From Citrus sinensis (Eukaryota > Streptophyta > Magnoliopsida > Sapindales > Rutaceae), in NCBI RefSeq assembly GCF_022201045.2, contig NC_068564.1, positions 32,269,001 through 32,333,000 of the forward strand: a stretch of DNA of 64,000 nt. The letters run 5' to 3'. The notes under the pieces are model-generated. The model was given only the letters and a program-made list of their open reading frames with translations. It did no database searches and had not been told where the DNA came from. Position numbers and translations under genes: made by a program. Shown piece by piece: positions 1 through 11,304 of this stretch. Within the stretch, counting starts at the first letter, position 1, and every line of letters begins with the position of its first letter.

Positions 1-509
1 GAAGTTTTGCAAAACCAAACGTCAATAGAGTAAACTTGAAGAGGTCGAAGTCTAAAAAGATTACTATCTTCATTTCAAAAGCCAAAACATTTGGAAAAGA
101 GAAGCTGTTTTATAGGTCTAAATTTAAGAAAAATGAAAGTCCAAAAAGTTGAAAATCTTTTTTTTCATTTTACAGGCAGCTCCCCACTGCCTCAGTTCAA
201 ACTTGTCCTCAATGGAGGACCATCTGGCCAATAGCGTAAGTACCAAAATGATAAATTCCTCCCGACAAAAGTATTGTTTTTCAAAGAACCGAGAGAATTA
301 CCCGAAGCTAAGTTTACAGGGCATTCAAACGCCAGAATTCATATCAAAGGGAAATCAATTTGTTTGTCAGGCCCCGATGAAAGGCATGGGGAATATATCA
401 GTAAAATTACAAATCATCTGAAACTTACATACAAGTACAATGGAGCAGGTTTAAGCTTAAAATAACAGAGTTCTATTTAGCCGATGACTAAAATGCTTGA
501 ACAAATCCC

Positions 510-3096
510 TTAGTCTCGATCAGCATCCTCTATTTCTTCATCCTCTGGAACCCCGCGGAGATAGAGAACATTGTTGCATCTGCATACAAAAATAAACAAA
601 AGAAGAAAAGGGAAAAAAACAAAAATCAGATGCATCAAACTCAGTAGGTTGCAGTTTCAACAGTGGTAAAAGACAAGAAGCCGAAGCGACTGTAAACACA
701 TTGGTTGTAAGCTTGGCAAAAGTCATCCAAGAAAAAACCTCTCCCTTATTGCAAAAAGCAACCAGTCCAAATCTAAGTTCAAGAAGCTTAACAAGCTAAG
801 ATAGCCACTTATCCAAGTCCTTTCTTACTTTCCTAACCGATTACACGTCTATCTATCAGGTTTACCCAACTACAAGAATGGTGCAGATACTGATACAAAT
901 GCAGACAGACAACAATAGTGATAATCAAGCCACAAAAAAAATCAACAAAAACAATCAAAATAGATTAACACTTAAATATATGTATCTAAATTGCTAATAA
1001 ACAAAAATATGCATTAGATATTCTTCAGTTCAGACCAAAACATTAGCAAGCTAGTCAGCAGGGTCTTTGGAAATGCAGATTAAAAACATTAACCATAAGA
1101 GGAATTAGGGATGGCAATTGTGCCCGCAAACCCGCAAATCCGCCCGTTGCGGATAATTTTGAGGGTTGCGGCGGGTTTGGTATTATAAATTGAAACCCCC
1201 ACTTGGATGCGGGTGGGTTTAGTATTAGCCCAATATCCGGCGGATACCCGCATGGATAACCACTAGACCCGCAATGGTTTTTTAAATATTTTTAATTTAA
1301 TCTTAATTGAAAAAATATTTAAATCTAAAAATATATAAAGAAAATAATGTAATTATGCAAAGTACCAAATAACCAAAGTGTTTTTGTATGGTCTATTTTT
1401 CTTTAACTTAATGCATGAATTATTTCATTATTATAATTTTTTTCCTCGAATTAATATTTGAAAAGTATTATTCTTTAGAAAATATTAGTCTTAATCATTA
1501 TTGTAGGCATCATGTTGGATGGGTGCTAATGATGATGAATGAAATGAAAATCTTCTCTTAGAGCTTGTGTTGAATGATAATATGAAATATAATTGTTATT
1601 TGTAGATACTAGTTTGTGGGTTTTTTTTAATGGATTTGTGTGTTTTATACTTAAATTTGAGAATTTGTGTTGGATTGATGTTGAAATTTTAATTTTTCAT
1701 TTACATTGGTTAAATTTAAAATTGAGTATGTTATGTCGAATTTAAGGTTATTATTGTAAATTTATATATTGGACATTTGTGATTTTAAATGTACAAGCCC
1801 GTAAAAAATCCGCCAGATACCATTGCGGGTTTGGTAATTGTCAAAACCCATAACGGGTGGGTTTTCTTAAAAAAATTAAAACCCACTGCGGGCGGTGCCC
1901 ATTGCCATCCCTAAAAGGAATACTCAAATGCAATCTTGTCACAAAAGTGCAAAACACTCATTCTAAGAAACAGAATCTTAAAAAATCCATATCATCTTGT
2001 TTTCTTATGTTTAAGTATGAACAAGATACTAAAGGAAAATTTCAGCCCTAGATAATATCAATAGCCACACACTTTCTACTTATCCTCGCAATGACCAAAA
2101 TCAAACGAGGCTTTAAGTCCACCCTCAAATGTTATATCTAGTTTGCCAATATCCTTTACGCCATAGACAACAAAATTTAACGTAATTTCATTTACTAATA
2201 GCCTGAGAGACTTTTGTCCTGATCATTGCATTTTAAGTGATAAGATAATTCAGGAACAAAACAATAACATCAAGTGGAAGTTACCTGATCAAGATCTCTC
2301 CAAGGTTTCCAGAGAACTGTCCATCAACATATTCTTCAGCATTTCCTAGCTGCGGATACCATAACGCAAATCAAAGCAAAAGATTATTAACAACATGCAC
2401 TCATGCATCCTCTATACGAGAAAAAGTTGTGCTATGCCTGACATAGATACCTAATTAACAATGGACACTAGATAAGCAAATAGAAATAAAAAGGAAAGGA
2501 ATCTTAAGTTGCACCTGCAAGTTCATGTAAGAATCCACTGAGGCAAGGAAACCTGAACAAGATAATAAATTTATTAAAAAATAAACAATGGAAGCCAATT
2601 GTGTCGAATAAAAAACGAAATTGAAAGTACCTTTATACTCCATTCCCCACTTGAGTTTAACAATGACAGTCTTTCCAGTCAAGTTATTCAAGAAAGGTTT
2701 CGGGTTAACCGGTATCGTCTGCAATATTCACATAAATCATAGCAATTAAGTTGAAAACACAATGTCAATTATATCTTACAGCAAATTCCATCAAATAATG
2801 CAGTAGCATTCGATAAGTTTACGCAACCAAATTTAGTTCAGTTTTTTTTTCTTTTCTTTTTCTTTAGTGATGTTTATTTGTGCAGGTACAAAAGTAATAT
2901 TATAAAAACATATACGAACAAAAAAAAAAACTAAACCCTCAAAAATTTATCACGAATACTCTTACGAAATACAAAAGTTACTTGTCTATATAGGCAAATA
3001 ATCAAACAAGAAAATAAATTTACCACAATACAATGAAAACTAAAATAATTAACAAAAAAAAGTTTGCAATTTAATTTTGGTGTCACTTACAGCCAT
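510..3096 (-). CDS. SmF: Small nuclear ribonucleoprotein F (SmF), 88 aa, 5 coding exons
   Basis: SmF is one of seven Sm proteins that form the ring around U1, U2, U4 and U5 snRNAs in the spliceosome. Coding exons on the minus strand are 3091-3096, 2631-2718, 2515-2552, 2285-2349 and 510-579. All junctions are GT-AG, phases agree, and the sum is 267 nt, giving 88 residues plus TAA; plant SmF is also about 88 aa. The product starts [18 protein letters not shown], has the Sm1 core ([25 protein letters not shown]) and the Sm2 strand ([16 protein letters not shown]), and ends in an acidic tail [11 protein letters not shown]. Exon 1 codes only Met-Ala, so ORF finders miss the true start. The large intron 4 carries a hAT transposon at 1106-1913. 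Identity is very secure. Confidence 0.95.
1106..1913. mobile_element. Non-autonomous hAT-type DNA transposon in SmF intron 4
   Basis: The ends are inverted repeats: TAGGGATGGCAATTG at 1106 and its complement ending CATTGCCATCCCTA at 1913. The flanks are an 8-bp target duplication with one mismatch (AGAGGAAT at 1098-1105, AAAGGAAT at 1914-1921), which fits the hAT superfamily. Subterminal GC-rich CCCGC-type direct repeats stand out from the AT-rich interior and resemble transposase-binding arrays. No transposase ORF is visible, so it is non-autonomous. A related element with the same terminal motif lies at 33232-34292. Confidence 0.85.
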
Positions 3097-3488
3097 CGAA
3101 GGACGAGGAAGGAAGGAAAGTACGCTGTCGCTGCGTGTTCTATTGATGATCTTGATCTGTGGTGGAGCAGTTGCAACTTGCAAGGGTTTTTTGCTTTCTA
3201 GGGTTTTGTAATTTGTATCAGTTACTCAATGAACCCCATCGATTCCCTGACTTCACGTTCTTCTGAAAATGACAGTGGTTGTCTTAGAGAATTGATGGGT
3301 GTATTTAGTAATATTTACAAGGGTCCCTGGTCGTTTTAAGTTGGGTCAACTTCATTCTTTTGAGCCCATATCCGTTGTTATGCTCCCTTCGTTTAAAGGA
3401 ATTGAGATCTCTTTTCTTTTGAATATGATTTTCTATATTATGTGCATATGATTAAGATTCAAGAATAATTCTTTTATTGCATGTCTTT

Positions 3489-3717
3489 TTTTTTTTTTTT
3501 TGGTTTGAACCACAAGGTGGTCTTGAGTGGGCCCCAACTGTGGGAGGCACCTTTAAGCCCGTACCACAACCCAGACTAATCCCCGCTCGCACCGGGTCAG
3601 CCCATAAGGGGTAAAGTACTGGCCAAAGTGGTGACTCCATACGAGAGTGGGACTTGAACCCCTAACCTCTCTTAAGGAGTGAGAGTGCCGAACCACTCAC
3701 ACCAACCAACTTTGATT
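3489..3717 (-). mobile_element. tRNA-derived SINE (copy 1)
   Basis: Read on the minus strand, the element begins TTGGTTGGTGTGAGTGGTTC (A-box region), has a canonical Pol III B box GGTTCAAGTCCC, and ends in a poly(A) tract (the T run at about 3487-3501). It is flanked by a target duplication of about 17 bp: TTTTATTGCATGTCTTT at 3472-3488 and TTTTATTGCATATCTTT at 3718-3734, one mismatch. Length is about 230 bp. This is a classic short plant SINE. The open frames inside it are not genes. Confidence 0.85.
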
Positions 3718-3734
3718 TTTTATTGCATATCTTT

Positions 3735-4124
3735 AGTAATAACTATCGATCATGAAACTCTATAATTGCTCTAGTAATAAATGTCCTAAATAAGAGAAAA
3801 TTTTGATTCGGAGAATATAGCGAATCTGATGATTTTTTAATCTCTTCAAAATTTAGTTTATTATTGGAAAGTTCTCAAGTTTCGAAACTGTTTGTTTTTA
3901 TTCTACAATGTGCAACATTCTAATCAATGTCGTCTGAACAACTCAAGTCTGTATGAACAATTCAATTATTATTATTTTGAGAAGATTCAATTAATTATAT
4001 TATTCTAAGTACTTGAGTAATTCTACATTAGTGTGAATGTGACGATTTAGGGTACTTATTAAAAAACTCAAATTCTTGTTCTTTTCGAAGTACTGGTACT
4101 GTATAGCCTCCTTTCCATGTGAAA
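3735..4124. other. Intergenic spacer, nothing recognised
   Basis: AT-rich spacer between the SINE and the first Mutator-like MITE. I see no coding signal, RNA gene or repeat end in it. Confidence 0.6.
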
Positions 4125-4133
4125 AATGAAAAA

Positions 4134-4735
4134 GGATAAAAGCTTGTTTAGTCCCTATATTATGAGGTTAGTGTCTATTTAGTCCCTGTATTTTTAAAAA
4201 CACCTCAAAACGTCCCTGCTACTAAATATTGACACTTATGCCATTATTTTTTTTTTATTTTTAACTTGCTTTTACAATATTACATTTTTACAATAATGTT
4301 TCTTTTTTGGATATTAATAAAAAATTAAATTATCAAATTAAACTCAAAAATAAAATAAAAACAAAAAAGGTATATATTAATTTTTGTGGAAGCTCACGTA
4401 TGTCTAAAAAATTAATATCGTAAAAAATTACATTATCAATTTTTTTAGAAAAATTAATATTTTAACTCAAGAGTGTGTTCCACAAAAATTAATATATATT
4501 ATTTTATTTTATTTTATTTTTTGGTGTTAAAGTGGTAATTTATTTTTTTTCTTTTTAATAATGTCTAAAAAATTATTATAATAGGGCAATATTATAAAAA
4601 TAAGTTAAAAGGAACAAAAGATAATGGCAAAAGTGTCAATAATTTAATGGTAGGGATGGTTTGAGGTATTTTTAAAAATATAGGGACTAAACGAGCACTA
4701 ACTTCAAAATATAGGGACTAAACGAGCTTTTACCC
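4134..4735 (+). mobile_element. Mutator-like MITE, copy 1 (long terminal inverted repeats)
   Basis: The element opens GGATAAAAGCTTGTTTAGTCC and closes with the near complement GGACTAAACGAGCTTTTACCC. Inverted repetition continues inward for well over 100 bp (TTTAGTCCCTATAT, CCTCAAA, TTGACACTT blocks). A perfect 9-bp target duplication, AATGAAAAA, lies at 4125-4133 and 4736-4744; 9 bp is typical of Mutator-like elements. It has no ORF. A second copy in the opposite orientation lies at 7980-8636. Confidence 0.88.
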
Positions 4736-4744
4736 AATGAAAAA

Positions 4745-5797
4745 TGGGTAGTGAAAAAATTTGATCATCATTAAAATGTGAAGTTGACCATATAAGTGAA
4801 TTGATTTTCAGTAATCGATGATTAGATTATATATATATATATAATTAACGTATATATTCTACACGTATTAAAATATGATTGGCCGACTAGCTTTTGAAAA
4901 GATTGTTATTAATGTTGTTTCTTGTAATAAAAGACAAGAAAAATAGATAACATAATTATTAATTAAGAATTGACAAGTTTGAATGAAATGAAAGGGGATG
5001 TTAAGTACTAGTCAATTTCAAATTACATCACCAAATTGGCTAAGATGTTCAACTGAACTGATCAGTTAATTATAAATGAATTGTACAATACAGGGTTGGC
5101 TTTGCATTTAGCTCCAATTTTCGTAGTTTTTTTTTTTTTTTAAAATAGGAGATAAAAAATTTGGAACATATAAGTTGGAGATGTAGCTCGCATTTCTTTA
5201 AATTATATAAAAACCAATGTCTTTGAATTTATAAGGACTTGTGAGTGGGAAAAGGGTACAAACCAAACATGAAACATCATGCTCCGTAATACAAGTTACC
5301 TTATAAATGCCTAACTAATAAAACATATTATGGATTTCCTGAAAGAGGTTTAGGTCTCATTTTCTAGAAAATAGGTTTATACTAAGAATACGTTTGAAAG
5401 ACATTAATTCACTAAGAAGATTTTAGTCAATTTAATTGATAAAATTTTGAATTCTGCCCCAAAACAATAAAATTTTTGAGATATTTTTACCATGCAAAAG
5501 GTTTGAATCCCACTCACACTCTATATGTTTAAAGGTGCTTTAACGTATATTTTAGGGTTAATTTTGAATTATTCCGTCATAAAATGATAATTTTTTAAAA
5601 TACACCTATTCAAAATTATCATAAACTTCCCGTTATCCTCTACTTTTTTTAAGAAGACAAAAAAAAAATAATTTCGTTTTATTTTAAATAAAAAATGAGA
5701 TAAATTGAGGTTTACAATAACTTAGAGATGTTTTAAAGATTGTTATTTAACAAAGACGTAATCGGAAATTTATTCTTTTATTTATCTAACTAGGAAA
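4745..5797. other. Intergenic AT-rich DNA
   Basis: No gene was found. The stretch contains (TA)n runs and a short tRNA-B-box-like string near 5500-5515 (GGTTTGAATCCC) that could be a degraded SINE fragment, but without an A box, tail or target duplication it cannot be called. Confidence 0.5.
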
Positions 5798-8700
5798 TAG
5801 AACCGCACTTCGTGTGGCTTTAAAAAAAAATTAGTATTATCTTTTTTTATTACTTTACACTTGATGAAATTGATAAAAAATATGAATTGATTTTTTTTTT
5901 AAAATGACGCAGCCTTATAAAACTAATGTTATTTATGAAAGTTAATTATTTTTTTGTTAACTTTAAAAATATATATTAATATGTATAGTTAAGTGTACAC
6001 AACCTTTTCATCAATAAAAATTATGTTCACACTAATCAATTCTCCATTCTTCTTGGTATTAACATACTCCCACATCTTACAAAGTCTAACTCTTATCATC
6101 TAACTATCTTTATCATTGTTTAACTCATGAAGAAAAAAGTACTCCATGAAGCACACAATACAAAAAATTTAAATAAGTCAAAAAATAAAAACACAATAAC
6201 ATTTCTAAAGAGGATGTTGATTAAATAATTAAAAAAAACCCAAACATAACAAATCTTAAATACTTAATATTTATAGAGTTTAAAGAAGTCAAAAAACACT
6301 AAATAAAAGATTGCATAATTAAATATGGGATTATGACACTAAAATTAGGTCCTAGTGGCATTGGTGAGAGAAAATAAAGGAACCTTCCTTCCTATATTAA
6401 TTAGTTGATGTATTTTAAACCACTAAAGTTTAGTTGTTGGCTTAATAAAATAAATGAATGTTTGAAAACATATAATTAATGGTTACATATTGTTGAATTT
6501 AAATAGAAAGAGGTAGAGCCATGTAATCTTTTATACTCTACTAATTATTTTCTATTTTTAATATTTTGTAATATAATTATTTTTTAATCTCAACCAATAT
6601 ATTAGATAATATAGAATATAAAAAGATGCGAAATAATAATACCACAAATCTTAACTACTTAATATTTATAGAGTTTGAAGAAGTCAAAAGGCACTAAACA
6701 AAAGATTGAATAATTAAATATGAGATTATGACATTAAAATTAGGCTCTAATGACATTGTTGAGGGAAGATGAAGGAACGTTCTTTCCTATATTAATTAAT
6801 TGATGTATTTTAAGCCACTAAAATTTAATTGTTGACATAATAAAATAAATGAATATTTCAAGACTTATAATTAATTATTTTTAATGGTTAAATATTGTTG
6901 AATTTAAATAGAAAGAGGAAAAGACATGTAATAATTTATAATCTAATAATTATTTTCTATTTTAATATTTTGCAATGTAATTATTTTTTAATTTCAACCA
7001 ATTTATTAGATAATAAAGAATATGAGATGATGAGAAATGGTGATGCCACACCACCTCTTGTAGTCCCAACTTTATATATATATATATAGATATAGATTTT
7101 TAATATTTTGTAATGTAATTATTTTTTAATCTCAACCAATATATGAGATAATAGAGAATATAAAAAGATGAGAAATAATGATACCATAAATCTTAAATAT
7201 TTAATGTTTATGTAGTTTGAAGAAGCCAAAAGGCACTAAACAAAAGATTGAATAATTAAATATGGGATTATAACATTAAAATTAGGCTCTAATGGCCTTG
7301 TTGAGGGAAGATGAAGGAACCTTCCTTCTTATATTAATTAATTGATGTATTTTAAGCCACTAAAATTTAATTGTTAGCACAATAAAATAAATGAATGTTT
7401 CAAGACTTATAATTAATTATTATTAATGGTTAAATATTGTTGAATTTAAATAAAAAGAGGAAAAGATATGTAATCATTTATAATCTAATAATTATTTTTT
7501 ATTTTAATATTTTGTAATGTAATTATTTTTTAATTTCAACCAATTTATTATATTATAGAACCGCGCTTCACGCAGCTTTGAAAAAAGAATTTAGTATTAT
7601 CTTTTTTTTTCTTACTTTACACTTGATAAAACTGATAAAAAATATGAATTGATTTTTTTTAAGATGAGGCAGCCTTATAAAAAACAAAAAAAAAAAACCA
7701 TTAGCCAGCAATACAAATAAAGAAGCAACGCAAGATAAAGAATAAAATGAGAAAATATATTATAAATTGATTTTATTCATTCCAACTGTATGTGTACAAA
7801 ACAAAAAGATGAGCTCTCATTTTATAGTTACATAATTACTCCATGAAATTAATGAAAAATTATGGATCATAATTCATTGTGAGATATTGGGAGTTATAGG
7901 GAAGTTAAATGTTGCTAATGGGAGATAGTAGGGAGACTAAGAAATATATGTTATGAACATCTACATTTATTTTAATAAAGGGTAAAAGCTCGTTTAGTCC
8001 CTATATTTTGAAGTTAGTGCCCGTTTAGTCCCTATATTTTTAAAAATACCTCAAACTATCCATACCATTAAATTATTGACACTTTTGCCATTATCTTTTG
8101 TTCCTTTTAACTTATTTTTATAATATTGCCCTATTATAATAATTTTTTAGACATTATTAAAAAGAAAAAAATAACCCTATTATAATAATTTTTTTAGACA
8201 TTATTAAAAAGAAAAAAATAAATTACCAGTTTAACACCAAAAAATAAAATAAAATAAAATAAAATAAAATAAAATATATTAATTTTTGTGGAACACACTC
8301 TTGAGTTAAAATATTAATTTTTCTAAAAAAATTGATAATGTAATTTTTTACGATATTAATTTTTTAGACATACGTGAGCTTTCACAAAAATTAATATATA
8401 CCTTTTTTGTTTTTATTTTATTTTTGAGTTTAATTTGATAATTTAATTTTTTATTAATATCCACAAAAGAAACATTATTGTAAAAATGTAATATTGTAAA
8501 AGCAAGTTAAAAATAAAAAATAATAATGGCATAAGTGTCAATATTTAGTAGCAGGGACGTTTTGAGGTGTTTTTAAAAAAACAGGGACTAAATGGACACT
8601 AACCTCATAATATAAGGACTAAACAAGCTTTTACCCTTTTAATAAATTCATAACATTCCCCCTTAGATGTTCATTACAAATAATATGTCTCATTAAAATC

Positions 8701-9062
8701 TTTACATAATTGTTATTGTATAATAACAATCAAATTAATTATGTGAAGATGTAAAACCAAATATAAAAGAAAATTTATCTATTTATTAGATAATATAGAA
8801 TATACAAATGTTGTTATTGTGTAAAATCTTTACACAATAAATTCATAACATTCCCCCTTAGATGTTCATTACAAATAATATGTCTCATTAAAATCTTTAT
8901 ATAATTATTATTGTGTAATAACAATCAAATTAATTATGTGAAGACGGAAAACTAAATCTAAAAGAAAATTTATCTATTTATTAGATAATAGAGAATATAC
9001 AAATATGAGAAATGATGATGCCACGTCACCTCCTCAAGTCCCAACTTTATATATATATATAT
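5798..9062. repeat. Nested direct-repeat / Helitron-like transposon block
   Basis: A block of about 130 bp starting ATAGAACCGC[A/G]CTTC (hairpin-forming) occurs at 5798 and again at 7556 in the same orientation. Between them, a unit of about 390-540 bp beginning AATCTTAAATACTTAAT-like is repeated three times (starts near 6250, 6643 and 7181), sharing the phrase TTAAATATGGGATTATGACA with small changes. A further sequence containing CATTCCCCCTTAGATGTTC is duplicated at about 8641-8810 and 8835-9030; its left part is split by the MITE at 7980-8636. GATGCCAC.CACCTC followed by (TA)n ends two of the units (7041, 9016). No protein-coding remnant was seen. The GC hairpin ends suggest Helitron-type elements, but the class is uncertain. 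Confidence 0.55.
7980..8636 (-). mobile_element. Mutator-like MITE, copy 2 (inverted relative to copy 1)
   Basis: The ends are GGGTAAAAGCTCGTTTAGTCC and AAACAAGCTTTTACCC, flanked by a perfect 10-bp duplication TTTTAATAAA (7970-7979 and 8637-8646). The sequence is the reverse complement of copy 1 at 4134-4735 with high identity over most of its length. One internal stretch near 8160-8205 repeats itself and explains the extra length. It is non-coding. It interrupts the sequence containing CATTCCCCCTTAGATGTTC, so it is younger than that repeat. Confidence 0.88.
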
Positions 9063-9640
9063 ACTTGAAAAAATATTATTTAAATGTTTAAAATAATTTA
9101 CCTAACATCAAAAACGGACATTTTTCACGAACTTCCATCATGGCCACAGACAGCAGTATCATGCTGCAAAATGTTCTGTGCCAAAGGGCAACTTTGCACC
9201 TTTTCGCTTATACTATATTACCAAATTAACCCCATAGGCGACATCTGCAATTTGCCTCTAAAGCATTTGATTTAGGTGCATATTGGTCTTTTCACTCAAA
9301 AATAAAAGATGACGTGGACTTCCCGACCGGCTGAGAGTCAAAGTAGCGAGCCGTTCGGCGACCGCAGCGCGGTCGTCTCTGTAGCCCATGCGTTACAATT
9401 TACAAGATTTATTAATTGCTTAATTATTAATCAATTTGTTTTTTTAACAACCAATTTTTGTGTTTTGATATTTTAAAATACACTTCTTTTTATTGGGTTT
9501 GCTTTTCCTTCACGCCTTTTATCGCCATCCCCATAAATATTACTTTATTTATATATAATAATTAAAAATTTTCTCATGGCCAAACACAAGAATATTCAAT
9601 AAAAATATTACCTACAGTGTATATAATTACTAGAGCACTT

Positions 9641-9864
9641 CTTAGATTTGAACTTAAAATCCAGGACTAAAATTTAGGATGAATTTATAGTATCGTAGAT
9701 AATTTTTAATGTTTGTAAAAATTGGTTTATGACACCGTAAATCTGTTCCGACTTATATATATATATATATATAACTTTATAGTATCTTAAATCAATAATG
9801 TTATAAGCTGATTTACAACACTAAAAATTTGTCCTAAATTTCAATCCCAGATTCTAAACCCAAG
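9641..9864. repeat. Candidate fold-back MITE (imperfect long inverted repeat)
   Basis: CTTAGATTTGAACTTAAAAT at the left end pairs imperfectly with the complement of the right end (CTTGGGTTTAGAATCTGGGA). Pairing continues through TTTAGGA and ATTTATAGT-like blocks toward a central (TA)n. No target duplication could be fixed because the right flank is a (TA)n tract. Superfamily unknown. Confidence 0.45.
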
Positions 9865-10476
9865 TATATATATATATATATATATTCACAAACACCTTCT
9901 TTTGCACTCACAAGCAAACATCCCTGCCCTCCACTTAACCCTCACCCATTTGTTTCCAAAATATTTTATTTAAATAATAAGTAGGTTTGTGTGATTGACA
10001 ATCATTTTTAAAATTATTAGTGTTCATGGTACTAGAGGCGTGTCTACGATTTTCTCAAAATAATAAGTGTTCAAAATTCGAATCTCATTCACATTAGAAT
10101 TGACAGTTAAAATTTATCACTCACATACTTATTTATTCCTTACAATTAGTAGTTTATTTCATAATAATTGCGAAAGATAGAAAATCACAATACCTATGAT
10201 AAATATATTTATGTATGAGGTCTCAAACGGCGAGACAATAAATTAAAGAACTATATATAATCTAGAAGAATATCAATGAAGAGCAGTGATGAATTATTTA
10301 AAAAAGAAAAATAAAAAAGAGTACAATTTCATTAAATATAGGGCATCGAATTTGGAAAAAGAAAAGGCATATCACAAGTTTTAGGGTGTTTCCAGACACC
10401 AGCTTGACCCGTCCCCGACATTTGTGCTCACAGTTTCTCTCTACATATGTGGCTGCATGTGTTCTCATTGAATACT

Positions 10477-10479
<3 letters not shown>

Positions 10480-10510
<31 letters not shown>
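10480..10510. repeat. (TG)n microsatellite in the IAA33-type promoter
   Basis: About 15 uninterrupted TG units lie some 190 bp upstream of the start codon at 10699, in the presumed promoter or leader. Such tracts vary in length between individuals. Confidence 0.9.
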
Positions 10511-10511
<1 letters not shown>

Positions 10512-10698
10512 ATACATAATCACATAATGAACACTTACATATACGCAACGTGTAAAACCAAAAGACCGTCTATTAAGTATTGATCTCTCTGCCCACACCA
10601 CACCAAAAAAACCAAATCCTTTTCACTTTCATCCCACTTCAGACCAAACCCTCTTCAGTTTCTTTGTCTTCTGTCCTTTCGGAGCAAATTAATTAAAC

Positions 10699-11304
10699 AT
10701 GAATAGATCATTTGATCAGGCTCAAAGACAAGAATCTTTGAAAAGGAGATGGCAAGAGAGAAGAGCTATGTCTCCAAATATGAATTGTACCACCACTACG
10801 AATACAGGAGTACTTGTTAATAACCCTAATAATAACAGGCTCCAAGCTTTTCCTGGCCTTGATGATGATGATCTCGTCTCCACGGTGGTTCCTCCGGTGA
10901 CTGTAGTCCTCGAGGGCCGTTCGATCTGCCAACGCATCAGTCTTCATAAGCATGCAAGCTACCAGAGCCTGGCCAAGGCACTAAGGCAGATGTTTGTTGA
11001 GGGCGGCGAGGCTGCTGCAATCAATTCAGAGCAAGATCTTGATCTCTCTAATGCTGTCCCGGGTCACCTCATTGCTTATGAAGACATGGAAAATGATCTC
11101 CTCCTCGCCGGTGACCTTAACTGGAAGTACGTAATGTTGCCGTATTTTTAGAAATTAACTATACATAATTATTTTACTAATTTAATTTAATATATTGTTT
11201 TTGGTTGGTTTGTGGATCATAGGGATTTTGTACGAGTTGCTAAGAGAATTCGGATACTGCCGGTGAAGGGGAATTCGAGGAAGGGACCAACAAGAGTGGC
11301 ATAG
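10699..11304 (+). CDS. IAA33: Non-canonical Aux/IAA protein, IAA33 type, 169 aa
   Basis: Aux/IAA proteins are nuclear co-regulators that bind ARF transcription factors through a C-terminal PB1 domain. Exons are 10699-11126 and 11223-11304 (GT-AG, phase 2), 510 nt in all. From about residue 58 the product matches IAA33 closely: DDDLVSTVVPPVTVVLEGRS, then SYQSLAKALRQMFVEGG, and an acidic OPCA-type segment AYEDMENDLLLAGD, ending DFVRVAKRIRILPVKG. The LxLxL repressor motif (domain I) and the GWPPV degron (domain II) are both absent, as in Arabidopsis IAA33. It should therefore escape TIR1/AFB auxin-dependent destruction and act as a stable competitor for ARFs. The N-terminus (MNRSFDQAQRQESLKRRW) is also IAA33-like, supporting this start. 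A frame of 150 aa reading into the intron is an artefact. Confidence 0.93.

Larger units (their letters stand above)
9063..10698. other. Intergenic region upstream of the IAA33-type gene
   Basis: Contains a GC-rich island near 9310-9395 in otherwise AT-rich DNA, with a palindrome CGACCGC-AGC-GCGGTCG; a fold-back element at 9641-9864; several (TA)n tracts; and the promoter and 5' leader of the Aux/IAA gene at the right end, including a (TG)n tract. No gene was found. Confidence 0.6.

Noticed and set aside
149-465. Two overlapping short plus-strand frames at the left edge as a gene
   Set aside because: No recognisable similarity and they lie in the 3' flank of SmF; possibly an exon of a gene beyond the edge, but not supportable.
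5490-5530. SINE fragment based on a B-box-like string
   Set aside because: No A box, poly(A) or target duplication; such strings are common in plant intergenic DNA.
10298-10583. Histidine/threonine and valine/cysteine repeat frames
   Set aside because: They are translations of the (TG)n microsatellite.
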